Shown: piece after piece, positions 7,653-15,831 of the stretch
Position numbering within the stretch: the stretch's first letter is position 1
Layout of the letters: the number at the start of each line of letters is the position of its first letter
Origin: Candidatus Aminicenantota bacterium
Lineage (GTDB): Bacteria > Acidobacteriota > Aminicenantia > UBA2199
Length of the DNA stretch: 64,000 nucleotides
Assembly (NCBI GenBank): GCA_029938635.1
Contig: JAOZUQ010000002.1
Location: 62,001-126,000 of the forward strand
Direction of reading: 5' to 3'
Position numbers and translations under genes: made by a program
The notes under the pieces: generated by a model
Told to the model about the DNA's origin: nothing
What the model saw: the letters and a program-made list of their open reading frames with translations, nothing else
Databases searched by the model: none

Positions 7653-9455
7653 TTAGAGATATCCGAGGGATTTCAGCTCTTTTTTAACAGCTTCTGACAA
7701 TTCACTGATCTTTTTTCTGTCCTTCCTCTTTTTATCCAATTGAAATGATTTAATAAAATTAAGAAGATTGAATTTAAATTTCTTGTAAATATTGGGAAGC
7801 TCTCCCTGAGTAAGATCGTCCGTTTCCAGCCTGTCCCTCTTCAGATTATAGAATTCCTCTACTCCGACAGGATATGGATTACCATACTGGGTTTTAGCTT
7901 CTATATTATCCGGATTATAGATAAACTTCCACTTGTCTCCTATTATTGATAATATCTTGTTATTTTCAGATTCTGCAAAAAGATATCGGGTCCTTTCCTT
8001 AATCTCTCCCCGAATCAGGGGCATAAGCGATTCACCGGTCATTCTGTATTCCGTCTTAATTCCAAAATAGTCAAGTAGTGTAGGCATAAAATCCATGATC
8101 GAAACATTTTGATCTATTATCCCCTTATATTCTGAATCCGGGAACTTTATTATTAGCGGAACATGAAGAGATGTATTGTAAATTGAGGGATGGTGGAAGA
8201 AGTGATTATTATGCTGATAAAGATCCTCGCCATGATCAGAAGATATGATAATTAAAGTGTTATCCCAAATGTTTTTTTCTTTCATAATATTGAAAATTTC
8301 CTGAATCCACTCATCGAGCTGAAGAAGCTCTCCTGCATAACAATTACGGATGTGTTCAATATCATATTCAGTCACTTTTCTCTCACCAGCAGTGATCTTT
8401 TTTAAAACAGGGCCAACAGCCTTGTGAACATTACCCTTATATTCCTCGGGCTCAATTCTGGAAAGCATCTCCTTGGAAGGTCGGTATCCTGAATGCACAC
8501 CGAGAAAGTGAAGCCAGAGGAAGAATTTCTTTTTATAATTCTCAACGAGAAAAACTTTTGCACTGTTCTTTAATTTTTTGTCCTTTCTGAAAAAACTCTT
8601 CACAACATCAAAACCGCCTATGTCAAGTTGGAATGCATTTGCCCGGTATGATACTGAGAACCAATCATTAAAAAGATGTTGTCCCAATGATGATTCTTCA
8701 TCCTCAAGTTGATCTCCGTTGTTCTGAACTCCATGTTCAAAAGGCATTCTCGATCGTGCTATTGATGATAAAGCCGGCCAGGTAGAAGCTATAGGAGTAT
8801 ATGCATTTGTAAAAATCAGATTTTCTTCAGCGAGCCTGTCCAGATTGGGGCTAAAACTTATTTTATCCGGATAAAGCTCCTTCAGTTTTCTATAATACCC
8901 GAGATAATCTGCCCTGAGCGTATCAATAGTGATTAACAGAATATTCTTGTTCTTTTTATGGTCGGGCCCTTTGTCCGGGACTATTACCAGGCTTATAAGA
9001 TCAAAATTATCTCCATTCGATCCCCCGCTATCCTTTATGGAAAAACTGAGCTTATCACTATTCCCCAATGAAACAGCGGCCTTAATTGATTTTCTGAACT
9101 TTAGAGTTGAATCCTCTTTGTAAAATGCGTTTTTATCAAGATCCAATGCTAGGATCAGATCATCCTGAATTTTTATCGTTAAATTTATTTTCCGTTTATT
9201 CCAGTTCTTATCTTTTCGGGTCGTATAAACGAAATCAAACGTAAGATAACCGGTGATTTTACTTCCTGGTACCCATCCAAACCCATCTTTTACCGGAACA
9301 TTAATATTTACCAGTTTTTCACCTTTGAATCGCTTAACACTGAATCCCCCAAAATCATCAAAAGGACGGGTAAAGCTTTTTTCACTCCCGCCGGAACAAC
9401 CCGCAAAAATTATAGATAAAACAAAAAAAACCAATAGTATTTTGTATATTTTCAT
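7653..9455 (-). CDS. Sulfatase-superfamily lipoprotein (alkaline-phosphatase fold)
   Basis: A 600-residue periplasmic hydrolase or transferase of the sulfatase superfamily. The N-terminus MKIYKILLVFFVLSIIFAGC is a lipoprotein signal with the lipobox FAGC. A beta-rich domain (about residues 25-160) precedes the sulfatase domain, which opens with ILLITIDTLRADYLGYY carrying the metal-binding Asp. The usual nucleophile motif C/S-x-P-x-R is replaced by a Ser/Thr-rich stretch, TPIASTWPALSSIARSR, so no formylglycine can form; Ser/Thr nucleophiles occur in phosphoethanolamine- and phosphoglycerol-transferase relatives. SSDHGEDLYQHNNHFFHH supplies the distal metal ligands. The start at 9455 is preferred over upstream ATGs because AAGGA lies 7 nt before it and the lipoprotein signal begins there. 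Confidence 0.82.
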   Translation of the reverse strand: MKIYKILLVFFVLSIIFAGCSGGSEKSFTRPFDDFGGFSVKRFKGEKLVNINVPVKDGFGWVPGSKITGYLTFDFVYTTRKDKNWNKRKINLTIKIQDDLILALDLDKNAFYKEDSTLKFRKSIKAAVSLGNSDKLSFSIKDSGGSNGDNFDLISLVIVPDKGPDHKKNKNILLITIDTLRADYLGYYRKLKELYPDKISFSPNLDRLAEENLIFTNAYTPIASTWPALSSIARSRMPFEHGVQNNGDQLEDEESSLGQHLFNDWFSVSYRANAFQLDIGGFDVVKSFFRKDKKLKNSAKVFLVENYKKKFFLWLHFLGVHSGYRPSKEMLSRIEPEEYKGNVHKAVGPVLKKITAGERKVTEYDIEHIRNCYAGELLQLDEWIQEIFNIMKEKNIWDNTLIIISSDHGEDLYQHNNHFFHHPSIYNTSLHVPLIIKFPDSEYKGIIDQNVSIMDFMPTLLDYFGIKTEYRMTGESLMPLIRGEIKERTRYLFAESENNKILSIIGDKWKFIYNPDNIEAKTQYGNPYPVGVEEFYNLKRDRLETDDLTQGELPNIYKKFKFNLLNFIKSFQLDKKRKDRKKISELSEAVKKELKSLGYL

Positions 9456-9553
9456 TTTAATTTCCTTGAAAATTATATCACCAATTTCCATACTGCTCAA
9501 TAACTCACCGGAAACGTAATAATTCTCTCGGCGAATAGATGGCTAAATATTAA

Positions 9554-10486
9554 TTATTCAAAATGGTCAAAACCTTTTCTCTTCGGTTCAATCAACTTTC
9601 CCTGATGCTTAACACAAACACCCTCTCCATCAATAACATCACCGATAATATGATACTTAACCCCTGTTTTTCTCATCTCCATCTCCTTCTCAGGAGAAAC
9701 CGTGAATAGAAGTGAGAAATCTTCACCCCCGGCCAGAACAAGTTCGGTCTCCTCAAGGCCATATTTACCACATATTGTCTTCATCTCGTCTGTAACAGGT
9801 ATTTTTTCATATTTGATCCGGGCACATTTGCCGGAACTGTCCATTATTCTACCAAGATCGATCACCAGCCCATCTGAAATATCGATCATCGAATTTACAA
9901 ATTCAGAAAATATCACTCCGCTGACAATTTCAGGCTCAGGAACTTTATGCATCCCTGAATAATAAGGGATATTTACTCCCAATTTTAAAAGTTCCATCCC
10001 TAGAGAGGATTCTCCCGTTACTCTGGAGATCCCTATCAGATCTCCGGCTTTGGCTCCGTCCCTTCTTATCGGGTTTAAAGACTTCCCTACCATGGTTATT
10101 GATAAAAAAAATTTGTCGGGAGAAGAGGACATATCTCCCCCGGCAAGCTTAATATTCCACTTTTCACAACCTTTTTTCAGTTCTTTGAAGAATCGATCAA
10201 GTTTTTCACCTTTAAAATTTTCCGGAAATCCGATGCCGAGGAAAAAATATTCCGGCTTCCCGCCCATAGCAGCTATATCACTAAGATTTACAGCGAGAGC
10301 CCTGGCCGCAATTTCCTCAGGAGTAAAATATGAAAGGTCAAAATGGACATCTTCGATCAGAATATCTTTTGTAATAAGCTGAAAACCATTCTCTATCTTT
10401 ATTATTGAAGTGTCATCACCGATTCCGGTACCATCTGTAAAGGGAAATTCAGATTTCAGATACTTAACAAAACTATTCTCATCCAT
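9554..10486 (-). CDS. thiL: Thiamine-monophosphate kinase
   Basis: Phosphorylates thiamine monophosphate to thiamine diphosphate with ATP in the cytoplasm. The 310-residue length is standard. Family motifs are GIGDDTSII (residues about 20-29, metal/ATP site), FDLSYFTPEEIAARALAVNLSDIAAMGG, KLAGGDMSSS, GDLIGISRVTGESSLGMELLK, MIDISDGLVIDLGRI and AGGEDFSLLFTV. It begins 9 nt after the lon stop codon and is probably the last gene of the operon that starts at 14763. No other thiamine genes are in the window. Confidence 0.95.
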   Translation of the reverse strand: MDENSFVKYLKSEFPFTDGTGIGDDTSIIKIENGFQLITKDILIEDVHFDLSYFTPEEIAARALAVNLSDIAAMGGKPEYFFLGIGFPENFKGEKLDRFFKELKKGCEKWNIKLAGGDMSSSPDKFFLSITMVGKSLNPIRRDGAKAGDLIGISRVTGESSLGMELLKLGVNIPYYSGMHKVPEPEIVSGVIFSEFVNSMIDISDGLVIDLGRIMDSSGKCARIKYEKIPVTDEMKTICGKYGLEETELVLAGGEDFSLLFTVSPEKEMEMRKTGVKYHIIGDVIDGEGVCVKHQGKLIEPKRKGFDHFE

Positions 10487-10495
10487 TAAATATTT

Positions 10496-12865
10496 TTATT
10501 TCATAGCCTCTGCAACAGCAACCTCAATATCCCGGACAAAAACAAATTCGATCCCTTTAAGATATATCTCATTAATATCTGAAAGATCTTTCTTGTTCTT
10601 TTCAGGAAGGATGATCTTTTTTATCCCTGCGCGTTTGGCTGCCAGAACTTTTTCTTTTATTCCGCCAACAGGCAATACTTTTCCTCTGAGTGTGATCTCT
10701 CCGGTCATTGAAACCTTTCTGTCAACTTTTTTATTACAGAAAAGGGAGGTCAGGGCTGTTGTGAGTGCAACACCTGCAGACGGGCCGTCCTTTGGTATTC
10801 CTCCTTCCGGAAAATGAATATGGATATCATATTTTTCAAACTTTTCTTCGTCAATTCCCAATTCCGAACTCCGGGATTTTATAAAACTCAGGGCTGCAGT
10901 AGCCGACTCCTGCATTACTTTACCGAGAGATCCGGTTAATATAAGTTTGCCTTTGCCCGGTATAAGCTTAGTTTCTACGAACAGGATATCCCCCCCATAA
11001 GGAGTCCACGCCATTCCGGTGGCAACACCAACCATGTCTTCTTCAAGAAGCTGGTCCCTGAACAACTTCGGGGGGCCGGTGTATTCCTCCAGATTTTTAT
11101 CTGTGATCTTGAAAAGCTTCTTTTCACCAGTGGCAACTTTGTGAGCCACTTTACGACAGACAGAACCTATTTCCCTTTCAAGATTTCTCACACCGGCTTC
11201 CCTTGTGTACAGCCCGATTATATTTCTTATCGCTCTTGTTGAGAATGATATCAGTTTTCTTGACAGTCCATTCGATTTAATCTGCCTTGGAATCAGATGC
11301 TTCCTGGCTATCTCGATCTTTTCCTCTTCCGTATAACCGTGAATGTGTATTATCTCCATCCGATCCCTGAAAGCAGGCTGGATCGGTTCAAGCAGATTTG
11401 CAGTAGTAATAAAGAGAACTTTTGACAGATCGAATGAAACTCCGAGATAGTGGTCTGTAAAAGTATCATTCTGCTCCGGATCAAGAACCTCAAGCAGTGC
11501 TGAAGAGGGATCTCCCCTGAAATCAGACCCTATCTTATCAACTTCATCCATCATGAAAACAGGGTTGTTCGAACCTGCTTTTTTTATCTCCTGGATTATT
11601 TTTCCCGGGAGAGCACCAATGTAGGTTCGCCTGTGTCCTCTGATCTCTGCTTCGTCATGGACTCCTCCGAGAGAAACTCTCACAAATTTTTTATTCAGAG
11701 CCCTGGCAATAGACCTGCCGAGAGATGTCTTCCCGACTCCCGGAGGGCCGACAAAACACAGGATGGGCCCTGTCGCTTTTGACGTCAGTTTTCTTACACT
11801 AAGATATTCCAATATTCTCTGTTTCACCTTATCAAGCCCATAGTGATCGGCATCGAGTATCCCCTTTGCATGAATCAGGTCCAGGTTGTCGACAGTAGAT
11901 GCTTCCCATGGAATATCAAGCATCCAGTCAAGATAATTTCTAACTACAGTGCTTTCTGCAGACTCGGGATGCATCTTCTTCAATTTATCTATATTCTTAT
12001 TTATCTCTTTTTTTGCTTCTTTAGGTACTTCAATCTCACTTAACCTTGTTTTGTAGTTATTGATCTCCCCTTCATTTTCATCATTCTCACCCAATTCTTT
12101 TTTTATTGCAGCAAGCTGCTGTCTTAAAAAATATTCCCTCTGATTCTTATCCATCTCACCCTGGGCTTTTAGATTTATCTGATTCTGAATATTCAGTAGC
12201 TCAAGTTCATAATTCAAAAAATCATAAACTTTGCTTAATCTTGGTATTGACCTCTCCTCATTTAATATCTCCTGAGAACTCTCAAGTTTCAGGTCCAGAT
12301 TAGAGGCAATAATGTCAGCAAGCTTCCCGGGCTCCTTTATATTTTCAGCAATAACAAATATTTCATTAGGGATCTGCTTCCCGAGTTTTGCAGTTTGCTC
12401 GAACTTTTCCCTGACATTCTTTATTATTGCTTTGTCCTTTATGGAAAGCCTCTTTGATTCTTTATCTTCAATAATATTGATCTTTGCTACACGAAGCTTA
12501 CCATTATCATTTATCACTTTAACCTTTGCCCTGGAAATTCCCTGGGCAAGCACCCTCATTCTTCCATCAGGCAGTTTTAACATCCTGACAATGAGAGCAA
12601 CGGTTCCCATTCTATACATCTCATCCTCTTTCGGATTCTCAACAGTAGCATCCTTTTGAGTCAGAAGCAGTATCATCCTGTCCCCGTTAAGTGCATTGTC
12701 AATAGCCCTCTTGGATTTCACCCTCCCTACATAGAGAGGCACTATCATATATGGAAAAACAACTATATCCCTTAAAACCAGAACCGGTATATTCTCAGGA
12801 ATATCAAGTTTTTCCGCATCTTCTTTTTTTATATCTAATGCTTTATTTTTTTTCTCTTCAGCCAA
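10496..12865 (-). CDS. lon: ATP-dependent Lon protease
   Basis: Cytoplasmic AAA+ serine protease degrading misfolded and regulatory proteins. The order is classical: N-terminal substrate domain (IPVLVLRDIVVFPYMIVPLYVGR, residues about 25-220), coiled-coil region, AAA+ module with Walker A GPPGVGKTSLGR (about 372) and Walker B VFMMDEVDKIG, then the protease domain with the catalytic Ser in DGPSAGVALTTAL (about 695) and Lys in GGIKEKVLAAKRAG (about 737). Length about 789. Start choice: a GTG at 12874 is possible, but TTG at 12865 lies 7 nt after the near-perfect Shine-Dalgarno GAGGTGATC, so TTG is preferred. It follows hsp20 directly, a sensible proteostasis pairing. Confidence 0.96.
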   Translation of the reverse strand: MAEEKKNKALDIKKEDAEKLDIPENIPVLVLRDIVVFPYMIVPLYVGRVKSKRAIDNALNGDRMILLLTQKDATVENPKEDEMYRMGTVALIVRMLKLPDGRMRVLAQGISRAKVKVINDNGKLRVAKINIIEDKESKRLSIKDKAIIKNVREKFEQTAKLGKQIPNEIFVIAENIKEPGKLADIIASNLDLKLESSQEILNEERSIPRLSKVYDFLNYELELLNIQNQINLKAQGEMDKNQREYFLRQQLAAIKKELGENDENEGEINNYKTRLSEIEVPKEAKKEINKNIDKLKKMHPESAESTVVRNYLDWMLDIPWEASTVDNLDLIHAKGILDADHYGLDKVKQRILEYLSVRKLTSKATGPILCFVGPPGVGKTSLGRSIARALNKKFVRVSLGGVHDEAEIRGHRRTYIGALPGKIIQEIKKAGSNNPVFMMDEVDKIGSDFRGDPSSALLEVLDPEQNDTFTDHYLGVSFDLSKVLFITTANLLEPIQPAFRDRMEIIHIHGYTEEEKIEIARKHLIPRQIKSNGLSRKLISFSTRAIRNIIGLYTREAGVRNLEREIGSVCRKVAHKVATGEKKLFKITDKNLEEYTGPPKLFRDQLLEEDMVGVATGMAWTPYGGDILFVETKLIPGKGKLILTGSLGKVMQESATAALSFIKSRSSELGIDEEKFEKYDIHIHFPEGGIPKDGPSAGVALTTALTSLFCNKKVDRKVSMTGEITLRGKVLPVGGIKEKVLAAKRAGIKKIILPEKNKKDLSDINEIYLKGIEFVFVRDIEVAVAEAMK

Positions 12866-12878
12866 TTTGATCACCTCA
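12863..12878 (-). promoter_or_regulatory. Extended Shine-Dalgarno deciding a TTG start for lon
   Basis: The minus strand reads TGAGGTGATCAAATTG. The TGA (12878-12876) ends hsp20, and GAGGTGATC is complementary to the canonical 16S rRNA 3' end. Spacing from the GAGGT core to TTG (12865-12863) is 7 nt, whereas the in-frame GTG at 12874 overlaps the site itself. Stop, ribosome site and start are merged, implying translational coupling. Confidence 0.65.
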
Positions 12879-13277
12879 TTTGATCTTGACAGTTATTTTT
12901 TCTGTCACCTTCTTGAACACTTCGATTATAAGCACCCCGTTTTCCATCACCGATCTTATACTTTCGGTATCAATCGGGACATCAATGTGAATCCTCTTAA
13001 AAAAATCTCCAAACTTTCTTTCGAACAAATAATACTTGATACCCGTCTCCTGAAGCCATGATTGCTTTTTTGTCCCTTTAACGATCAATTCTTTGCCATC
13101 CTCAAGGGTAATCGAAATATCTTCAATGATCACTCCGGCCAATTCCACCTCTATTACTATAGATTTGTCAGTTTCAAAAATATTCGTACTTGGTTCCCAG
13201 TCTTTACTGGTACTGATACCCGTAGGAAAACCTATCTCCTCATTCAGGTCGAAAAAAGGATAGTTTTTCTTACCCAT
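12876..13277 (-). CDS. Hsp20 / alpha-crystallin small heat-shock protein
   Basis: ATP-independent holdase that binds unfolding proteins. It has 133 residues with a short N-terminal arm, an alpha-crystallin domain from about residue 28 (WEPSTNIFETDKSIVIEVELAG..) through GKELIVKGTK, YYLFERKFGDFFKRIHIDVPID and ENGVLIIEVFKK, and a short C-terminal tail. A strong GGAGG lies ahead of the ATG. It abuts nrdR upstream with no gap and its stop codon overlaps the lon ribosome-binding site, so hsp20 and lon should be co-translated. Confidence 0.95.
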   Translation of the reverse strand: MGKKNYPFFDLNEEIGFPTGISTSKDWEPSTNIFETDKSIVIEVELAGVIIEDISITLEDGKELIVKGTKKQSWLQETGIKYYLFERKFGDFFKRIHIDVPIDTESIRSVMENGVLIIEVFKKVTEKITVKIK

Positions 13278-13733
13278 CTAATCCTCCTTTTTCAGAAGGC
13301 TGTGAAGTTCTGTCATGAACTCTTCAAGACTTCTGAAATCAAAATATACAGAAGCAAATCTTACATATGCAACTTTATCCAGAGATTTCAATTTGTCCAT
13401 TATAAACTGCCCGATCGCTTTTGTAGATATCTCCTTTTCCATATCCGAAACCTTCTCCTCTACCTGAAGAGCTACCTGTTCGATCTGCTTTTTCGATATA
13501 GGCCTTTTCTCAACAGCTCTATATAATCCTTTCCTTACTTTGTCAAGATCAAATTCCTCTCTCCTGCCATCTTTTTTCTCAACCATTAGAGGAATCCCTT
13601 CGATTTTTTCATAAGTTGTGAACCGCTTCTCACATTCCAGACATTCACGCCTTCTTCTTATATATTTTCCATCTTTACTCTCTCTTGTTTCAACAACCTT
13701 ATCTTCTATACTATTGCATTCAGGACATTTCAT
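13278..13733 (-). CDS. nrdR: Transcriptional repressor NrdR
   Basis: Zinc-ribbon plus ATP-cone repressor of ribonucleotide reductase genes. The protein starts MKCPECNS; ligands come from CPEC and CLEC (residues 3, 6, about 31 and 34), with RESKDGKYIRRRRECLECEKRFTTYE between and after. The ATP-cone follows from about 45 (VEKKDGRREEFDLDKVRKGL) and the C-terminus AYVRFASVYFDFRSLEEF is diagnostic. Length 151 is normal. The ATG at 13733 is chosen over an in-frame TTG at 13748 because the family begins MKCP. It overlaps the upstream flippase-like gene by 14 nt. No nrd genes are in the window. Confidence 0.96.
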   Translation of the reverse strand: MKCPECNSIEDKVVETRESKDGKYIRRRRECLECEKRFTTYEKIEGIPLMVEKKDGRREEFDLDKVRKGLYRAVEKRPISKKQIEQVALQVEEKVSDMEKEISTKAIGQFIMDKLKSLDKVAYVRFASVYFDFRSLEEFMTELHSLLKKED

Positions 13734-14763
13734 CAGTTTTTTCTCCAACTTTTTTTATCGAACTCATTTTCAGCCCCTTTGCGGAAAATGATATAAACCC
13801 CGGGACAACTATTACCAGAATGATCAGAACATGAACAAGTAATGTATAAGCTGCAGCCTCATTAACATTCACAATGCTCTGCCCTGCTGAATTTTTGTAA
13901 AGTTCGAGAAGTCCATGCTTTGATGCCGCATCAAGGCTCCCTGCCATTCCCGGAGTTGGTATTGCAGCCGACATAACAATCAGACTAAAATATGGAACTG
14001 TGTCAAGTAAAGATATTGAAGATCCGAACTTAAAACCCTGCATCAGATACCAATAGAACGGAACAAGGTAGACCCAGACGAGAATTGATGACAAAAGCAG
14101 TTTCACCGAATCTGTAAATCCCAGTTTTAATTTAAGGCCTTTAATAAAGTTCAGAAAAAAATCTGTCACCTTATCCCGCGACCTCTCAGATACTATCCTC
14201 AAAACAAATCTGAGTATTCTCTCCACTATACTAAATATTCCGGGTATATTGATCAGATAGAACATGATAAAAACAGAAATCACTAACGGAAGAAAGATCA
14301 CTCCTCCCGATTTCAACTTCTCAAGTAAAACTGAATTACTGCTGTCTATAAATAGCAGGGATGTAAAAAAAAGGACTACTATCATCAGGGAATCTATCAT
14401 CCGCTCGATCACTATCGTTGCGAGACCGGATCCAGACTCCAGGCCCTCTTCTCTGGCGATGAGTATTCCACGGGCAGGTTCCCCGATCCGCCCCGGAATC
14501 AAAGTGTTAATAAACATTCCGATGAAAGAATAATGATAAAGATTAAGGATCGAAATATTTTTTTTAAAGGGACGGAACAATATTCCCCACCTGTAAGCTC
14601 TGATGAAGAATTGGGTATAGAGTCCAGCTATAAATATAATGATGTACAAGGGATTAACATTTTTTATTATTTCAATGACCAGCTTGAATTCTACATTCTG
14701 GAAAAAGAAGTATAGCAGGATAAAAACCAGTAAAAGAACAATGAGGAACTTAAAATATTTCAT
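13720..14763 (-). CDS. Lysylphosphatidylglycerol-synthase-TM / flippase-like membrane protein (UPF0104)
   Basis: A 347-residue inner-membrane protein with about eight hydrophobic helices. The family pattern (YRWGILFRPFKKNISILNLYHYSFIGMFINTLIPGRIGEPARG, then IVIERMIDSLMIV and AAIPTPGMAGSLDAA) matches the PF03706 transmembrane domain shared by MprF flippases and AglD-type proteins. It has no soluble aminoacyl-transferase domain, so a lipid or polyprenyl-lipid translocation role is likelier than lysinylation. First gene of the run nrdR-hsp20-lon-thiL. The ATG at 14763 has no Shine-Dalgarno but is 6 nt from a promoter -10. Confidence 0.85.
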   Translation of the reverse strand: MKYFKFLIVLLLVFILLYFFFQNVEFKLVIEIIKNVNPLYIIIFIAGLYTQFFIRAYRWGILFRPFKKNISILNLYHYSFIGMFINTLIPGRIGEPARGILIAREEGLESGSGLATIVIERMIDSLMIVVLFFTSLLFIDSSNSVLLEKLKSGGVIFLPLVISVFIMFYLINIPGIFSIVERILRFVLRIVSERSRDKVTDFFLNFIKGLKLKLGFTDSVKLLLSSILVWVYLVPFYWYLMQGFKFGSSISLLDTVPYFSLIVMSAAIPTPGMAGSLDAASKHGLLELYKNSAGQSIVNVNEAAAYTLLVHVLIILVIVVPGFISFSAKGLKMSSIKKVGEKTDEMS

Positions 14764-14769
14764 TGGGAA

Positions 14770-14798
14770 AATATAGAGCTTTTTCCTGAAAATGTCAA
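14770..14798 (-). promoter_or_regulatory. Consensus promoter, leaderless geometry, heading the flippase-nrdR-hsp20-lon-thiL operon
   Basis: Minus-strand TTGACA (14798-14793), 17 bp, TATATT (14775-14770), then TTCCCA and the ATG at 14763. Predicted start of transcription is the A of ATG. It diverges from the Rrf2 promoter about 45 bp away. Confidence 0.75.
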
Positions 14799-14841
14799 TA
14801 ATTACATATGTAACCTTGTTGGTTAGAAATCAAAAAAACTG

Positions 14842-14869
14842 TTGACAATGATTATCAATTCGTTATACT
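14842..14869 (+). promoter_or_regulatory. Consensus promoter of the Rrf2 gene, near-leaderless
   Basis: TTGACA (14842-14847), 16-bp spacer, TATACT (14864-14869). The ATG follows 8 nt later at 14878 with only TTAATTAA between, so the message has at most two or three leader bases and no ribosome site. Confidence 0.75.
14843..14857. promoter_or_regulatory. Fur-box-like 7-1-7 inverted repeat between -35 and -10
   Basis: TGACAAT-G-ATTATCA matches the 7-1-7 Fur consensus TGATAATnATTATCA at all but one position. It overlaps the -35 hexamer and occupies the spacer of the Rrf2 promoter, the position expected for a repressor operator. Confidence 0.55.
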
Positions 14870-14877
14870 TTAATTAA

Positions 14878-15279
14878 ATGAAAATTAATACAAAGATCAG
14901 ATATGGACTCAGAATGCTGGTTCTTCTTGCCGACAATACAGAGGTGACCAACACAGAGATACTCGGGAAGAAGATGGTTGTCTCACCGAAATACCTCAGG
15001 AAACTGGCCGGCCCGATTGAAAAAGCTGAGCTTATAACAAGTGTCCAGGGAAAATACGGAGGGTACAAACTTAACAAGAAACCCGAAGAAATTTTCATCT
15101 CGGATATTTTTAAAGCATACGATGAGAGCCTTCAAATCTCTGGTTGTACAAGAAATTCCGGATGTATATTGGCCGAAGAATGCATTACCTCAAATCTTTG
15201 GAATTATTTTGAAGATCTTATATCAAAAGAGTTTTTCAATATATCATTAGACAAAATTATTGCTAACAAATTTGTCTGA
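14878..15279 (+). CDS. Rrf2-family transcriptional regulator with IscR-type cysteine triad
   Basis: A 133-residue winged-helix DNA-binding protein. The N-terminus MKINTKIRYGLRMLVLLAD is the usual Rrf2 start, followed by the recognition region VVSPKYLRKLAGPIEKAELI and the wing GKYGGYKLNKKPEEI. The stretch CTRNSGCILAEEC (residues about 91-103) has the spacing C-x5-C-x5-C used by IscR to ligate an Fe-S cluster, so a cluster-sensing role is likely. No isc/suf genes are nearby. Its promoter carries a Fur-like site. An IscR, a nitrite/NO sensor (NsrR-like) or a cysteine regulator (CymR-like) are the alternatives; the cysteine spacing favours Fe-S sensing. Confidence 0.88.
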   Translation: MKINTKIRYGLRMLVLLADNTEVTNTEILGKKMVVSPKYLRKLAGPIEKAELITSVQGKYGGYKLNKKPEEIFISDIFKAYDESLQISGCTRNSGCILAEECITSNLWNYFEDLISKEFFNISLDKIIANKFV

Positions 15280-15285
15280 AAATAT

Positions 15286-15777
15286 CTATTTGTGTTTGCT
15301 GAAGAATCCGGAGATAGATTTAGGGATCTGAGAAGATAACTCGTTCATAGCTGCAACGATCTCCTTTATTTTACTGAAAATATCGTCTTCCCCGACCCAA
15401 TAAAGCTTTATTTTATCTATCATCACTTCATCTCCGCTGTTTATGATCTTATTCAAAAGAACAACAGATATCAGCAGATCGTCTACAAAACCAAATACAG
15501 GAATAAAATCAGGAATTATATCTATCGGTGAGAGGAGGTAAGCAAACCCGATAACGATCATACCCTTTGTCTTAGGTGGAACTTCTTTATCACCAAACAA
15601 TTTTATCATGAGGTGGACAAGATCAGGGAATATAAGCAGATATTGAACAAAACTATCCATCCATTTCCCGCTTTTTTTTCCAAGCTTTCCACTTTCGAAC
15701 CAGTCTGTTACTTTTTTTCTGATCTTTAGATAAAAATCGTCAAAACTTCCTTTTTTTTTGACCGGTAATTTCCCCAT
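15286..15777 (-). CDS. DUF1232 (YkvA-like) small membrane protein
   Basis: A 163-residue protein. The central hydrophobic hairpin KGMIVIGFAYLLSPIDIIPDFIPVFGFVDDLLISVVLL is the DUF1232 signature, flanked by basic N-terminal and amphipathic C-terminal regions. The function of the family is not established. It converges with the Rrf2 gene 6 nt away, with no recognisable terminator between them. Confidence 0.85.
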   Translation of the reverse strand: MGKLPVKKKGSFDDFYLKIRKKVTDWFESGKLGKKSGKWMDSFVQYLLIFPDLVHLMIKLFGDKEVPPKTKGMIVIGFAYLLSPIDIIPDFIPVFGFVDDLLISVVLLNKIINSGDEVMIDKIKLYWVGEDDIFSKIKEIVAAMNELSSQIPKSISGFFSKHK

Positions 15778-15831
15778 TTTAGTTGCCGCCTTATTTTAAA
15801 TTAACAATGAAATCAACCTGAAAAACAGATA

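Noticed and set aside
7653-9455. Assignment as an FGly arylsulfatase with a maturation partner.
   Set aside because: The C/S-x-P-x-R motif is absent and no sulfatase-maturing enzyme gene is near; the radical SAM protein at 43 kb is of the PflA type.
10410-10817. A 135-codon plus-strand frame overlapping thiL and lon ends.
   Set aside because: Antisense shadow of two confident genes; Ser/Ile/Phe-rich composition with no family signal.
13062-13526. A 154-codon plus-strand frame.
   Set aside because: Antisense across hsp20 and nrdR, both firmly identified; low-complexity aromatic composition typical of a shadow frame.
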